Shown here one piece after another: positions 45,738 to 59,545 of a DNA stretch of 64,000 nt. Position 1 is the first letter of the stretch, and each line of letters starts with the position of its first letter. This DNA is from Ficedula albicollis (taxonomy: Eukaryota > Chordata > Aves > Passeriformes > Muscicapidae): NCBI RefSeq assembly GCF_000247815.1, contig NC_021692.1:2263317-2327316 (forward strand). The letters run 5' to 3'. A program made the translations under genes and the position numbers. The notes under the pieces are model-generated. The model had not been told where the DNA came from and searched no databases. It was given only the letters and a program-made list of their open reading frames with translations.

Positions 45738-48700
45738 AAAAGTTACCTTTGCTTAGTTCTTTAAGGGCTGGAGAACTTGTAGAGATTAATTATCTGGTTC
45801 CAGAGGTTCCCTTCATCCAACTTGACTCCTGTCTTAACAAGGGATTGATGTGTCGTCTGCCTGGCTTCTAAGTTATGATGGGAAAGCGGAAAATTATGAA
45901 TATGATGGAGTACAAAAACTTGATGTTCATCTTCATGAAGCAGATATTAAAATTCTTCAGCAAAAAAGAATCTATGCTTTAAAAGTCTGAACTGGCTGAG
46001 GGTTGATCAGATGTAACAATAGGAATAAGGGGAAGGTTTATTAGCAATATCCCAAGAAATCAGAGTAGCTGAATAACTCATAAACCTTTCCTGAATTTTA
46101 CAAAAATGAGGTATGAAATCCTAAACACTGTAGACAGATATACAGAGAGATATATTTCTTTTGCTTGCTAGTATCTTGGTAAATTATTATCTCTTGAAAT
46201 TAAGAAACTATCTGGTTTGGGTTTATATTATTTTCCTGCAGTCTGAGTATCTGTTGAACACTGTCTCAGAGTACTGTGATCTTGCTTCCACCAAATCCTG
46301 GTCACACTGGAACTGTCCTGTCCTCATGGTGCTGTGCTTTTCACATCAGTGTTACCTGCAGTTATGAAGGGAGCCAGATATGCAAGGGAAAAAACCTCTT
46401 TATTCTTCTCTGACATATTTTTATTGGCCTCTGATGCTCTATTTTAACAAGTTCTGATGGAAATATTTGTGCTGGCAGTAGAGGAAGCCCAAGTGCTCTG
46501 CTGCTACAGGTGATGAGAAATCAGTTTCTCTGAGTCTTCTCTGTCAGTGTGGTTCAATAAAATCCACAAGATCCTTTCTGCAACTCCATTCTGTGTGTGA
46601 TGCTGAAGAGGCACTGTTCCAAAAGGATTAACTCCTGGCAGATGCATCAGGAAGGCACATCTGGGGTGGGAAATGTCTCATTGCAGTTTCCAGGACCATG
46701 GATATGGGGGCAACCCTCTCTGAAGCTGCTGGGCCATGTTCTCTTGTTTTGTTCTGGCCTTCTGCCTGGCTCCCCAGTTGACTGCACTGCCTGTGCCACA
46801 CAGCAGCTCTGGTAGTTACTGTTCTCTTTAAAGAAATTTCAATAAGCAGAAAGGCTTTTGATCCCAGTGTTGTTCAATCCCTGATCCCCTGTGTCTAGCA
46901 CAAAATACCTTGTGAAGATTGGCTGGAAACAAGGCTTCACTTACATCACCAGATGGAGCTCACAACACAAGAAATACTTGACTTAGAAGAGCCAAATGCT
47001 GTTATTGACTAAACTGTCTGGTTTAGAAGGAGCTGGTGTGAGAGAGTGGCAAATTAACATTTGGGGAAAAGATGGAATGTGAAGTGAATGGAGTGGAGCA
47101 TGGAGGGTACTAAAGAATGGGGGATGAGGAAGCACAGAGTTGAGAAGTGTTACTTTGGGGTTGCAATTCACTGGGACACTGCTCTGACGACCTGCTGTAT
47201 CCCATATTTCTGGGCAGTCTGGGCACCTGTCCTAAGGGCATGTTGTGGGACTATTACTGGTAAGGACAGCTGCTGCAGGACAATGACATCTTATCAAGCA
47301 CAGCTGTATGTGAGCACATTGTCTCTTCAAGTACATGCCTGTGACAGAATAAATAGACAAATATTTTTGCATCAGTTTATTTTGGCCTTTCTTGCACTCC
47401 AGGCAAGTTGTCTTACTGACATTACTGCGGGGAACATTATTTTATGAGGAAGGTATTCAGATTCCTTTTTGTCCACTTTCTGTAACATTCATACCATGCA
47501 ATCATACTCGACAGGAGGAAAAGAAGTATTGTATTCAATTTCTGTCAGTATCAACATCAGAATCAATCAGAGAACTCATCATTTGTCAGGTCACGGAGCA
47601 AAGATAATTCCAAATGACAATTGTAATGAAGCACCCTAGCGTGACTAGTGAGCAGGAATGAAAATTAAATTAGTGAAACATTTTAGTAACTGATTACAAA
47701 TCTGTTGGGTAGGAAAAATCTCCCTCTCTCCAGAGACTTTTTGCAAAAGAAGGAAGAGAAACTTGCAGAAAGTTATTTGTTGTGATCTGATGGCTAAACT
47801 TTGTGGCAGGGATCATTACAGCCCTCATTTTCTATGGTTGCATTGCACCGAGCACATGGATTGCCCTCTGCCATTATAAGTATGCAAAAAAATACATTCA
47901 AACAAATATAAATGGACTACAACCAGATGAAGGTATTGCACAAACATTTTAACATGTCTAGTGTCTCAGGATTACATGTTAGGGTTTGGTAAAAGGCACT
48001 TGCATCATGATAAATGTTTAGCAGAATCTCCCACTCACTTATTAATGAACAGATCTTTCATGCTTGGTAATCACATCATTAATGCACTTCTAATATAAAC
48101 AGTGATGAAATGTTGATGTGAGCAGCACCAGGACAATTGAGCCAAAGCTCAGCATCCTGATGGACTCTGCACAAAACCCAGCCCCTGCCTGGGGATGTGT
48201 GACTGGAGTTGACTTCACATTTGAATAACATCATCTTTGCTAGATATAAATCAAGATGGAAACCTTGTGGACCAAAATCATTTTTGTCGTGCTTGAAATG
48301 ACTCAAGGAGAATCATACAAAGGATTCATTTTCTCTTTTCTGCTATCTCTCAGCATTCCAGGGGCTTTAAAGCCAACATGGGAGAGATGGTATCTCTTAT
48401 TTCCTCATATCTTTTTGGAGTTGGCATCTTTCTGAAGCCTTGGGCATTAACATCCTCCTCCACAGCCAGGCAGTGACAGCAAGCAGCATCTAGTGGAATG
48501 GTACTATAGTATCATTCTTTAGTTTCTTTAGCTCTGTTACCGTATCATTGACACAGAGCATTACTAATTATGATGATTAATGGCTTTAATTTACTTAGAA
48601 AGAATAATGTGCAATAATTCTATTTTCAAAGCTGAAAATCTGGAGTTTCAGCTTCAGATGCTGTCAGTACTGTTGTTACAAACCTTTTTGTGCTAAGAAG

Positions 48701-50111
48701 AAATCATTCAGAGATGTTATTTCCCACATGTTTTAGAATACAAGCTGCCTTGGGAATTTCCCTCCCCACTGATAAGCCTACTTTGCCATGAAAAAAGCTT
48801 TTAGGAAAATCATGCCTTATTTTTTCTTTATTGTGCTTAAAATTTTCTGTAATGATGCTTTTATAAGCAGTAAGAAATATTTATTATCTGTTGTGTGGAA
48901 GTAGAGGAGTCTGCTGGGGTTTTTTGTGGTGGTAGGTGAGAGACAGCTCTTGGTGGTATAGAATATGAATGGTATCTGTTCATTTGAGGCTGGACAGGCC
49001 CTGCAGTGCTTTGTTTTCTGGCTTCCAGGCTAGCTGGGACTGCCTAATGCAGGTCTGCCAGTCTCCTAAGCTTGAAGGAGCAAAACTGGAAGGAATTCTT
49101 ACACTAGGAGGGATTCATGCTATCCCTGTTGCAGTTTGAAAAAATCATTACAATTGCTTGCAGTATCAAAGTCTCTAAAGATGGTTTGGCTCCAGTTGAG
49201 CTGTCTCAAAGGTGGTGTAGTCCCTGTACACTTCATAGCTCTAGGACAACCTGGCTGCTTTCCCAGTTTTTTCTCACTACCTAGGTTTGGCTGGCTGTGA
49301 TTTCCATGCACCAGTTAAGTTTCTTAGATCAGCAAGATCAGTTCTTTGCTCAGTAAGCAAGGCAGAAGGGTTCAGATTCAAAGCAGCATTATCTGTGATG
49401 CAGGAATCTTTATGTCTCTGTTGATTTAATAATCTCTTCTTGTGAGCAAGAAACATTTGCCAGGGGTAAAATAATAAAAAAAAATTCTACATTTCCTTTC
49501 CCAGCTGTCATTCTGAGATCCAGGGACTCTGTGCTCACAGCAGCTACAAACAAGCTGTACATAAACCCTAGGGACTATTGTGATCTAGTGAGTTACACAG
49601 CTTTAATTTGTGTATCCCTGCTTCTCCAGGATCACATTTTGTGATCTACGCTCATGTCAGTACTTTGCAGCAGGGTCTGGCAAAGAAATAGCTCACATGT
49701 CCATAGCACTGTCTATTAAACCCTAATGATGCTGAAGCACCCACAAATTCATTGTTCTGTGATTGAGGGGAAATTAAGGCAGGGAAATGTTATCCAAGGC
49801 TTTCCAGCTGATTGTTGACAGGAATAGCAGCATGGCCCCCTTTGGCATTGAATGCAGCTTAAACCTTGTCTAATCTGTGCTGTACATGACATAGGTGTTT
49901 GACCTTTCTTCCAAAATCTCCTCATAAACTGCTGTCCAGAGTAGTTGCCCTTTACTATTGATACACATGAAGGTCACAGTTGCTTGATCATGATCCTTGA
50001 TAGGAAGGTGGCATTTTTCAGGTACACTTGAAGAAGGAAAACAGAGTTATTTAAAATATTTAGCAAGGAGTTGTCAGAAAGCTCTGAGTTTTCCAGCCAA
50101 GCCCAAGTCTC
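45738..50111. other. Intergenic, no gene seen
   Basis: No retroviral or host coding frame follows the primer-binding-site-like sequence. An AT-rich patch near 48,560-48,600 has a cluster of TAAT cores. Confidence 0.55.
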
Positions 50112-51369
50112 ACTGAAGTCTATTCTTAGATTTTTCTGGCTTCAACAAGAGTTGTATGAAGTTGTTATGCTGCCAGCTGTGGTGTGGTGAGATGCTTAAT
50201 GCATTTAAATAGGTTTCATTTCTCGCTGCTTCCTGCCCCTTGACAGAGCAGTACCAGAGGCTTGTTGAGGTTAAAGCTGTGTATCAGGTGCCTGATGTCC
50301 TCTGGAAGGCATCTCTACATTTTTTTCTCTGTTTTTAGGTAAAGTTGAGATGTTGATGCAGAAGAGACACAGTGGAGCAAGGTCCTAGTTTAATCTGAGA
50401 TCTTTAAGAGTGCTGTAATATTCAAGGGGATATTTCATGGCAGAAAAGAGGATGATGTTGATCTCTATGTGATTACCTACTCAGCTCCTATTCAAGTATC
50501 CACTAAATCTATCTCCCCTCAAATGAAGCAGAATCTTCATCCTTTCCCTCATGCTCCACTGAAAGAGTTAATAGATAATGTTGCTGTTTATAGTCCTGCC
50601 AGGATGTTTTTAATTACCTGCATTGTTTTATTACATAATGTGATATTTGCTCCGTTATGCTATTGGCATCTTTGCAGGAAGCAAACAAACCTACTGGCAT
50701 CCATCAGGCTGAGTAATTACAGAGAGTTTGTTTGTTTTTTACTGAAGTCTATTCTTAGATTTTTCTGGCTTCAACAAGAGTTGTATGAAGTTGTTATGCT
50801 GCCAGCTGTGGTGTGGTGAGATGCTTAATGCATTTAAATAGGTTTCATTTCTCGCTGCTTCCTGCCTCTTGACAGAGCAGTACCAGAGGCTTGTTGAGGT
50901 TAAAGCTGTGTATCAGGTGCCTGATGTCCTCTGGAAGGCATCTCTACATTTTTTTCTCTGTTTTTAGGTAAAGTTGAGATGTTGATGCAGAAGAGACACA
51001 GTGGAGCAAGGTCCTAGTTTAATCTGAGATCTTTAAGAGTGCTGTAATATTCAAGGGGATATTTCATGGCAGAAAAGAGGATGATGTTGATCTCTATGTG
51101 ATTACCTACTCAGCTCCTATTCAAGTATCCACTAAATCTATCTCCCCTCAAATGAAGCAGAATCTTCATCCTTTCCCTCATGCTCCACTGAAAGAGTTAA
51201 TAGATAATGTTGCTGTTTATAGTCCTGCCAGGATGTTTTTAATTACCTGCATTGTTTTATTACATAATGTGATATTTGCTCCGTTATGCTATTGGCATCT
51301 TTGCAGGAAGCAAACAAACCTACTGGCATCCATCAGACTGAGCAATTACAGAGAGTTTGTTTGTTTTTT
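50112..51369. repeat. Tandem duplication, 629-bp unit, about 99.5% identical
   Basis: Copies at 50,112-50,740 and 50,741-51,369. I see three differences (cctgcccct versus cctgcctct; two near the right end). The copies abut directly. The open frames inside it start with GTG rather than ATG and resemble no known protein. Confidence 0.95.
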
Positions 51370-53454
51370 ACAGGTTTCCTAATCAATACTGGCACTGTCT
51401 GCAGCCTGGGCTCCAAGCCTGGCTGCTCATGCAGCCAGCTTATCCTGCTGCCTTAGCAGTCAGCTATTTGGGAGATGATGAGGGTTTGATCATCCTGACA
51501 AAACAGGAGTGGGAGAGATAAATGCTATAGGATCATCCCCAAGAGCCTAGGCACAGGCAGTGAATACCCAGACTGTGCCCTGACCTCCTTCTGTAGGATT
51601 TTACACCTCATGTACCACAGGGAGCTGGGAGGTGCCTTTGTCTGGCTGTGTTTATTGGTATCTGTGGGTATTTATTCAGTGAAGCCCCCTGGGTGTTTCA
51701 TGTGAACATTTTTTATGTACATCTCTCATTATAGGAAGCCAGGTCCCCTCACCCAGCTCCTGCCTTTCAGGTCTATGATTAGAAAAGTAGCCTGAAAAAT
51801 GAGAGCCCCAGTGTATTCCCCTCCACCTCCTCAGCTTCACATGCTCAATTATACTTGTTCAAATCAGGTGTGAAACACTGCCTAGCAGAAGGGAAGATTT
51901 TTTTGTTGTACCAATAAGGTGCTAGGTGGGAACAGCCTAATCCAAGGCATGGATGCAATGCCACTCTCTTTTTCAATGCTTGCAGTGCATTGCTGGGGAT
52001 TTGTGCCAGCCATCCATTTTTAGCTGTGAAATACTTCAATGACAGACCAAATGCATCCTTAGGAGTGGAAGAGATAGACATCATCCTCGTACAAGGAGTG
52101 TGTCTGCATTCCTTTCATGGGTTGCTCATACACATGCTACAGAGTGGTGACTGCTGGGCTGTGGAGACTGGTAGAAGCAGAAGACCCTGTTCAGGAGATG
52201 GAAGAGGCTAGGGACAGCAGAAGGTTCAGACTCCTTTTCTAGTAAGGGTAGAAAGGGAAATAAAGGACCAGGCATTGAACTAAGTGGTTTCTATGGTAGA
52301 AAGAAACTTCTATGTGCAGAGAGACAGAACCTTTTCCATCTGTGTTAGTGTTTAACTGGCAGTTCTTGGATTGTGTAGCCTGACCTTCAGCTGGAATGTG
52401 TTCATTACAGGAGAACACAGTGTCATCACTGTTTGAGCAGAGAGATGTGGTGTAGCCTAATAATGATTTCCTGGACAGAAAGGAAGATGCAGTGAGCTCT
52501 GAAAGGAGGTGGGGAGACCCAGCAAGGATAGCAAAGGAAGAGAATAATTCATATAAACGGCAGTGTTTAACCCTCCTCTCTAAGGTGTGATGAGGCTGAT
52601 GCCCTGATACAGGAACATGTCTGTGGAAATAACTATGAAAAGTCATTTATTCCCCCTCTCAGTGGCTGCCTCCTTTCCTCCCCACAATGAGAGCCTATGG
52701 AAAGGGGAACAAGGCCTTATGTGCTGCCTTGCTGTTGATCTGAAAAGTGCTGTGTCTTGGAAAGTTAGAGCAAAGGTTCATAAATTAACCCAGAAGGGGA
52801 AGGAACCCAGCTTGAAGGCAATTGGTATTCAGTTCTAGTGCAAAGTGCTTAAGGAAAAACTTACTAATTTCTCCTTCCACAAAGAGCAGGAGTGCGACAG
52901 TGATCACAGTATCAAGTCACAAAAAAACCAAAAAAAGCTCCATGAAAATAGATGTTAAGACTCTGGAGAGTTCAGCAGGGGAAGACTATATTAAGATAAA
53001 GTAGGTTATAACACAGGTGGACATTAAATGTTGCCATTGTATGGTAAATCATATCAGGAAGTCACAATAGCTGCTCTTTACACAGTGAGGGATAGAACAC
53101 TCTGATACAGCACTTGATTTATTCTCTGCCCCTATTACACCATCACTAGCAAATGTAGGTTGAAAGAGGAGAGGGAGAAAGGAGAGACTTGTGAGCTAGA
53201 CTGGATTTCTGAGCTGTGGTTTTGGGGAACTTGGGCGGGACTGAGGTGATGCCAGACACATTCTTCCTTCCTCTTCTGCCAGATGCTGGGGCTCTGCAAA
53301 TGTCCTGCATTGCAGGAGCATGGATTGAAGCTTTCCCCAAAACTCTTCTCTCCTGTGAGGTAGCACTAATGAACTCAGCAGGATCCACATGGTTCTAGAG
53401 CTGGATGTGCCACAGGCATCCCCTCGTGCTCCCCTTGCTGATGGAGATTCCCAG
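51370..53454. other. Intergenic, nothing recognised
   Basis: Short open frames only; no repeat family or exon identified. Confidence 0.5.
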
Positions 53455-55555
53455 CTGGGCTAATCCAGACTGTCTCATTGCCCCCAGCACCTCAGCAGCA
53501 TCTGCCAGCCCCAAATATGAGCACATCCAGCCTGGAACATTCCCCAACTCAATCTATAGCATCCCAAAAGTGTGCCAAGCACACATACATACCTCTCAGC
53601 TGTCCAAACACTTTTGAAACTTGCCCTCTTCCTTCTCTGCCCAAAGTAAATTGCCAAAATCTCTTTATTCCTTGCTTAGAAGTTACAATCCAGGAACAAT
53701 GCAAGAACCTATTAAAATCTGACAGAAATCCAGTACAGATAAACTCAGTAAACAGCTCTGAATAATGACTCCATTCTGGAAACTCTGTTTCCCATCATGG
53801 TAGGATCACAATTTGTGTATATTTATTCGTATACAACTCTCTGAAATGTGGCACTGCCAAGAAATTGCATCTGGTTTATACAAAGAAAGCTAAAGAGGTG
53901 ACTTGATCACAGTCTGTAAGTACAAGGAAAATATTTCTGATAATAGAAAACTCATTAATCTAGCAGACAATGGCCACAGTGAGATCCAGTGCCAGGAAAC
54001 TGAATAGCTGGTGTATATAGTCTGACTCATGCTGGGAATAAAATGTAAAGAAGGAGATGGTTGGGTACTGGAGCAATTTGCCTCAGATTGTGGTGGACTG
54101 TCTCTTATTAGGAGTCTTTGAATCAGGCTTCCAAAAAGATCTCTTAGGTGATTTCTTGGTTTGCTGAAGGAATGTGGTTGTCTTTCAGCTGTAGCAGCAG
54201 AGAGCCTTGATTTTGTTTCCACATCCCTTCTTGTGGCATTACACAGGGTGTTATAGGGAGACTGTGAGCAACATCCCACAACAACCTTTTAATCAATGCT
54301 GGGTTGGTCATCAGCATCAAAGGGATCAGGATTTTACTCATTGTTTTATTGATGAATTTGGTTCCCCTGCCTTTTTCTATGGAACAAGAGTCCTGGCAGG
54401 AGAGTTGTGCCTTGTGTCCTTGTACACTTCCGGTGGCTGGGCAGGGACTGGTCTTCACCTGTTTTCTATGGAACAAGAGTCCTGGCAGGAGAGTTGTGCC
54501 TTGTGTCCTTGTACACTTGTGGCTGGGCAGGGACTGGTCTTCACCTACTGGGCTAATCCAGACTGTCTCATTGCCCCCAGCACCTCAGCAGCATCTGCCA
54601 GCCCCAAATATGAGCACATCCAGCCTGGAACATTCCCCAACTCAATCTATAGCATCCCAAAAGTGTGCCAAGCACACATACATACCTCTCAGCTGTCCAA
54701 ACACTTTTGAAACTTGCCCTCTTCCTTCTCTGCCCAAAGTAAATTGCCAAAATCTCTTTATTCCTTGCTTAGAAGTTACAATCCAGGAACAATGCAAGAA
54801 CCTATTAAAATCTGACAGAAATCCAGTACAGATAAACTCAGTAAACAGCTCTGAATAATGACTCCATTCTGGAAACTCTGTTTCCCATCATGGTAGGATC
54901 ACAATTTGTGTATATTTATTCGTATACAACTCTCTGAAATGTGGCACTGCCAAGAAATTGCATCTGGTTTATACAAAGAAAGCTAAAGAGGTGACTTGAT
55001 CACAGTCTGTAAGTACAAGGAAAATATTTCTGATAATAGAAAACTCATTAATCTAGCAGACAATGGCCACAGTGAGATCCAGTGCCAGGAAACTGAATAG
55101 CTGGTGTATATAGTCTGACTCATGCTGGGAATAAAATGTAAAGAAGGAGATGGTTGGGTACTGGAGCAATTTGCCTCAGATTGTGGTGGACTGTTTCTTA
55201 TTAGAAGTCTTTGAATCAGGCTTCCAAAAAGATCTCTTAGGTGATTTCTTGGTTTGCTGAAGGAATGTGGTTGTCTTTCAGCTGTAGCAGCAGAGAGCCT
55301 TGATTTTGTTTCCACATCCCTTCTTGTGGCATTACACAGGGTGTTATAGGGAGACTGTGAGCAACATCCCACAACAACCTTTTAATCAATGCTGGGTTGG
55401 TCATCAGCATCAAAGGGATCAGGATTTTACTCATTGTTTTATTGATGAATTTGGTTCCCCTGCCTTTTTCTATGGAACAAGAGTCCTGGCAGGAGAGTTG
55501 TGCCTTGTGTCCTTGTACACTTCCGGTGGCTGGGCAGGGACTGGTCTTCACCTGT
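53455..55555. repeat. Tandem duplication, 1,008-bp unit, with an 85-bp remnant between the copies
   Basis: Unit 1 is 53,455-54,462 and unit 2 is 54,548-55,555. They appear identical except for two substitutions near 54,107 and 54,118 of unit 1. The 85 bases between them (54,463-54,547) match the last part of the unit (from about 54,374) with a 3-base deletion, as if a third unit had been mostly deleted. Confidence 0.95.
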
Positions 55556-58500
55556 GTGAAAACCATGTCTAAGCTTGCAACTAGAGACTCTTTCCATGCA
55601 ACAGCAGTGTGTCCCCAAATGGAATCTGGTTATGCATTATGATTCTGTTTCTCTATGAATATTTTTATTAGAAATAGCAGCTTCAGGTCAAAATCCTAGG
55701 GCAAGAAGAGAAAAGTTATAATCTAGAATAGAATATCTAGAAGTGTTTCTTTTGAAGTTTCCCTGACAAAAATGAGCTCTGTATGCTTTCCTGATACTGT
55801 GAAGCTGAAGAAACTGTCTAGTCTAAGTTACCTCTATCTCCTTAATGTAAACTATTTTCCAGTTTTCTGAGCATTTTGGCTTGCTCCCTCAGGAGGATTC
55901 CTACATGATTTTCACAGGAAATTTCCTTCTGAATGTTGTGCCAGACCTGTATTCCTCACATGCTGGGAAGTACAGCATACCCAGCCTAAAACTGCATATG
56001 CAAATAAAATCATGAGGCTGTATGTTTGAGGGGCTGGTTCCATCATCTCCTGCTGTCAGAAGCCTAATGAGCTGTGTTATTAAATGCCTCCATGTTGTTA
56101 CCTTGTGCTGGTGATGAACATGGCCAGTGGACAAAGAGGGGCTAAGCTTCCCAATGGGATTGATTTCTTCTGTGCTCACAAGGCTGGATTGCATTGCTGA
56201 CAGGGTGTTTGTTTAGCACTTCAGTGACTTTAGCACTTTAGCCCAGATATCCCACCCAGGGAAGGCAAATGTGGCTACAAAAGTTGCTACTAAGTGGGCA
56301 AAGGAAGGAGCTCACCACATCTGCCTTAGAGATAATGTATTCTGTGTGTTTTGAATCCAGCCTAAAAACTCTCTGAAGTGGCAAATTTTTCTGGAGATGC
56401 TGCCCTTGCTCAGGCCAGTTCCTGCTCTATTGGACACTAAAAGATTTGCTTCCCAGAGCGTGTGGTTCAGGTAGGGAAGACAGGCAGTGGAGAGGTGGAG
56501 AAATAAAGCTGTACACTGACCTGTTTGCCCATTTTATCTCACCTTGGGTAGCTGCAGGGTGGTTATTCCAGCTCAGCTGTTGCATGTTATATTGTTAAGC
56601 TGCAGTTCATTACATGCCTGAATGCTGCAAGGCACTGACTGGGAACCTGAGGCTGATGAGGTGCTCACAGTAACACCTAAGCATATACCTGATTGTTGCA
56701 GCCCTCCTGAGAAGAGCTAGCCATGAAAGGGACATGACAGAAAAACTAACAAGCAATAAATCTTTTTAATATCTAATAATTAATAATTCTAAAACTAAAA
56801 ATAATAACTCCTTATTAGTTTTTATTAGGCTGCAATAATCAGGTATGTGCTTGGGTGTTACTATGAACACCTCATCATCCTCATGACTGAGTAGCAAGTT
56901 TTGGTAACTCCCATTCCTGGTAGCTCTGAGGGAAGGAGACAGTGTTCAAGTATTTCCCTCTTCTATGCCCAGTTTTGATTTAGGAGGAAGGAGCAGGAAA
57001 TAACAGTTGTATGAGAGACAGGTTATGCCATTATGATGATATAAAACTAACATCAGGCACATCCTGAGTGACAGAATGAGGTTCAGCTGTGTCTGGAGTG
57101 TGGCAGAATGGTGCCTAACTTTCCATTTGCCTCCCTTTCCTCAGAGTGGGATGTGCTCTAGGGAGCTGGAGCACCAGCAAGGGGGTGACAGGTCTGGGAA
57201 GGAAATAAATGTACCTGTACAGAGTGCTGCCCCCGGGAATGGCTGGCTATTAATAACAGTAATAACATATGCCAGGATGTGGAAGAAGCATATTTTGTAA
57301 AGTGCTGATCACTGCCACTATCTGGGGTAGAAACAAACTGGAAAAAAACCCAGTTTCATTATTTTATAATGCACACATTTGTTTTGTTTTTCTTTATTGT
57401 TTTCTTGTGTTTAAATTTTGTGTGTAGGAGAGCTGTTTGTTTTTAGTAGGCCATGCCCAAAGTAAAGTGGAGCCCTAGCTCACCTGCATGTGCTTTGCAT
57501 ATTTAAAACAGCTGAGAACACCAGATGTGCTCTTTGTAACGGGGCAGTTGTCTTGGTGTATCTTTGCACCTTGTGTAGCCCAGAGGACCCTTGGCTCACT
57601 GATTAATGCTGCTGCTGCTCCCACAGTGCGAACAGCAGTATTTCACCAAACCACAGCTATTCTTGTTTGCAGCATATTTCAGAGCAAACTTGGGTCTAGG
57701 GGAAGGGTAAGTGTCAGTGCTTCATTTCTTTTGACCCGTCATTTAATCTTCCTGGTTATGAGCCAGACATCCCCTTGTCCACTGTTAAGAGGGACAGCAA
57801 GGCCATCCAGCCTTCAGTGCCTTTGTCTCATTCTATTTTTCTAAGCTGTGAGCAGCATGGGACTTTGTGTAAGGTCTTAATGATGCCCAAGCAAAGGTTG
57901 ACTTAAAATTTCCTTTGTGATCTGTGCTGTAGATGGAGCAACAAATGGATAATAAAAGAGACTGGAGACTGGAGGCAAATCCTCCCCTTAGATTAAGGGA
58001 AATTAAATCCCTTGGGGGATGTGTAATGTATGAGGCTTCATTATTCTTCTTGGTACAAACAGCATATGATCCCTTGGTCAGAGAGATAAAAGGATCATAA
58101 ACTCAAATGGCTCCATGCAGTCTGTGTGACTCAGATGGCACTAGGGAATGTGCTGGAGGTAACTAGCTACAGCTCAGCCTGCCCTGGGCTGTGAAAACAG
58201 TTCCTGTCACACTGGAAATCCTATTGTCCCCATCCTGTCCTGTGTTCTCAGGCAAGGAGGTTCACTCTGTCTGCATGGATGGCTGAGATAGGGAGAGGGT
58301 CTTCTGGAGGCAAGTCAGGGGCCCCAAAAGAGACACATATCAGAAATAAATCTGAGTCAGGAGGTCTGTGACCTCTTTTTCCCAGTCTTAGGTACTTGCT
58401 CTTCTCCTGTGCAGTCATTCCAGCTGTTCCAGCTCATGCCCAGCTCTGCTTTCCTGACCCTCACCTCCATCTCTCTTCTACCTACTCAGTCTTATCCACC

Positions 58501-59545
58501 TTGTGATGTACAAATATGTTTGTTGTCTCTGCTTCCAGGTTCTGAATCCTTTTCTTCATTTGATATTTGTTTTTTGCCAATTTTTCTGCTGTTCTGAGAT
58601 ATCGTCCATCTTTCCTGAGCTTTGGGATCACATGTTTAACCTGTGCTCAGCATGACTCAAAATAACAACAGTGTCTATCCATAAAGCAAAAGAAATAATG
58701 TGCTTTGTTCTGCTGCTCCCTATTCAAAGGTAAACAGCTTTTCTTTCCTCTAAGAGCAGAAGCTCACCTCTTTACCTTACCTCACTCCATGATGCCTAAC
58801 ACTGATTTAAGGCAAATTGCATCCTCCTTTTGGGTTTTTTTGGAGAGTTTGGGATGGAGAAAAGTTGTGTTATTGGGAACCTGACTTATCTCCTATCATT
58901 GAGTTGTAGATCAAAGACAGACAATGTATGCTCTTGTATTTGTACTGGCACTGCACAGAGGAGTGGGTGTCTGCATCTTCTATGTTTCTGCCTTACCTGT
59001 GGATTCCAGACACTTAATCTCTGTGTTTGCCCCTTCTCTTTGTGTATGCTGACCTGTTGCACCTGTATTTCCTGAACTTGGGTGTCTCTATAAGCTTCAT
59101 GTAATGTCTTGTGTCCTTGTTGGTCTGGGGTACTTGTATCTATTCACCTGCATTTTTGGGAGGAACAGCTTGGCTCTTGCTGAGGTGTCAGCTTTAGGCT
59201 GTACAGTGACCTGCTTGCAGCTTGTTTTATATTTCTTGAACTACAGGGCATCACCTTTCTCCTCTGTAGTGGAGCTAGGCTTGATTCCTTCTGCCAATGA
59301 CAGCTTCTGAACAATAAAATATCCTTGCCTTCAAAACCATGCAGTTGTCCTACCTGGAAGTGAAGCCAATGGAAAAGCAATTCCTGAATACTGCTGACAC
59401 TGGAAAGCCCTGCTCAGCTGTGTGATGCATTGTAATTTGTGGCTTTGAAGCAGGACCACCTCAATTACTAAAGACCCAAAAAATACGTCTGTCATCTTGC
59501 TTTACTTCCAGGCTTTAAAGTTCTGAGAAATCCTGGGTGGATTGT
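55556..59545. other. Intergenic, nothing recognised
   Basis: No protein-like frame or repeat family seen by eye. Confidence 0.5.

Noticed and set aside
50469..51382. Frames of 116 and 94 codons sharing the same N-terminal sequence
   Set aside because: They are the same frame in the two copies of the 629-bp duplication, begin with GTG rather than ATG, and resemble no family I know.
53478..55642. Paired frames of 95-184 codons on both strands
   Set aside because: Duplicated by the 1,008-bp tandem repeat; no domain, no codon signal and overlapping frames on both strands.
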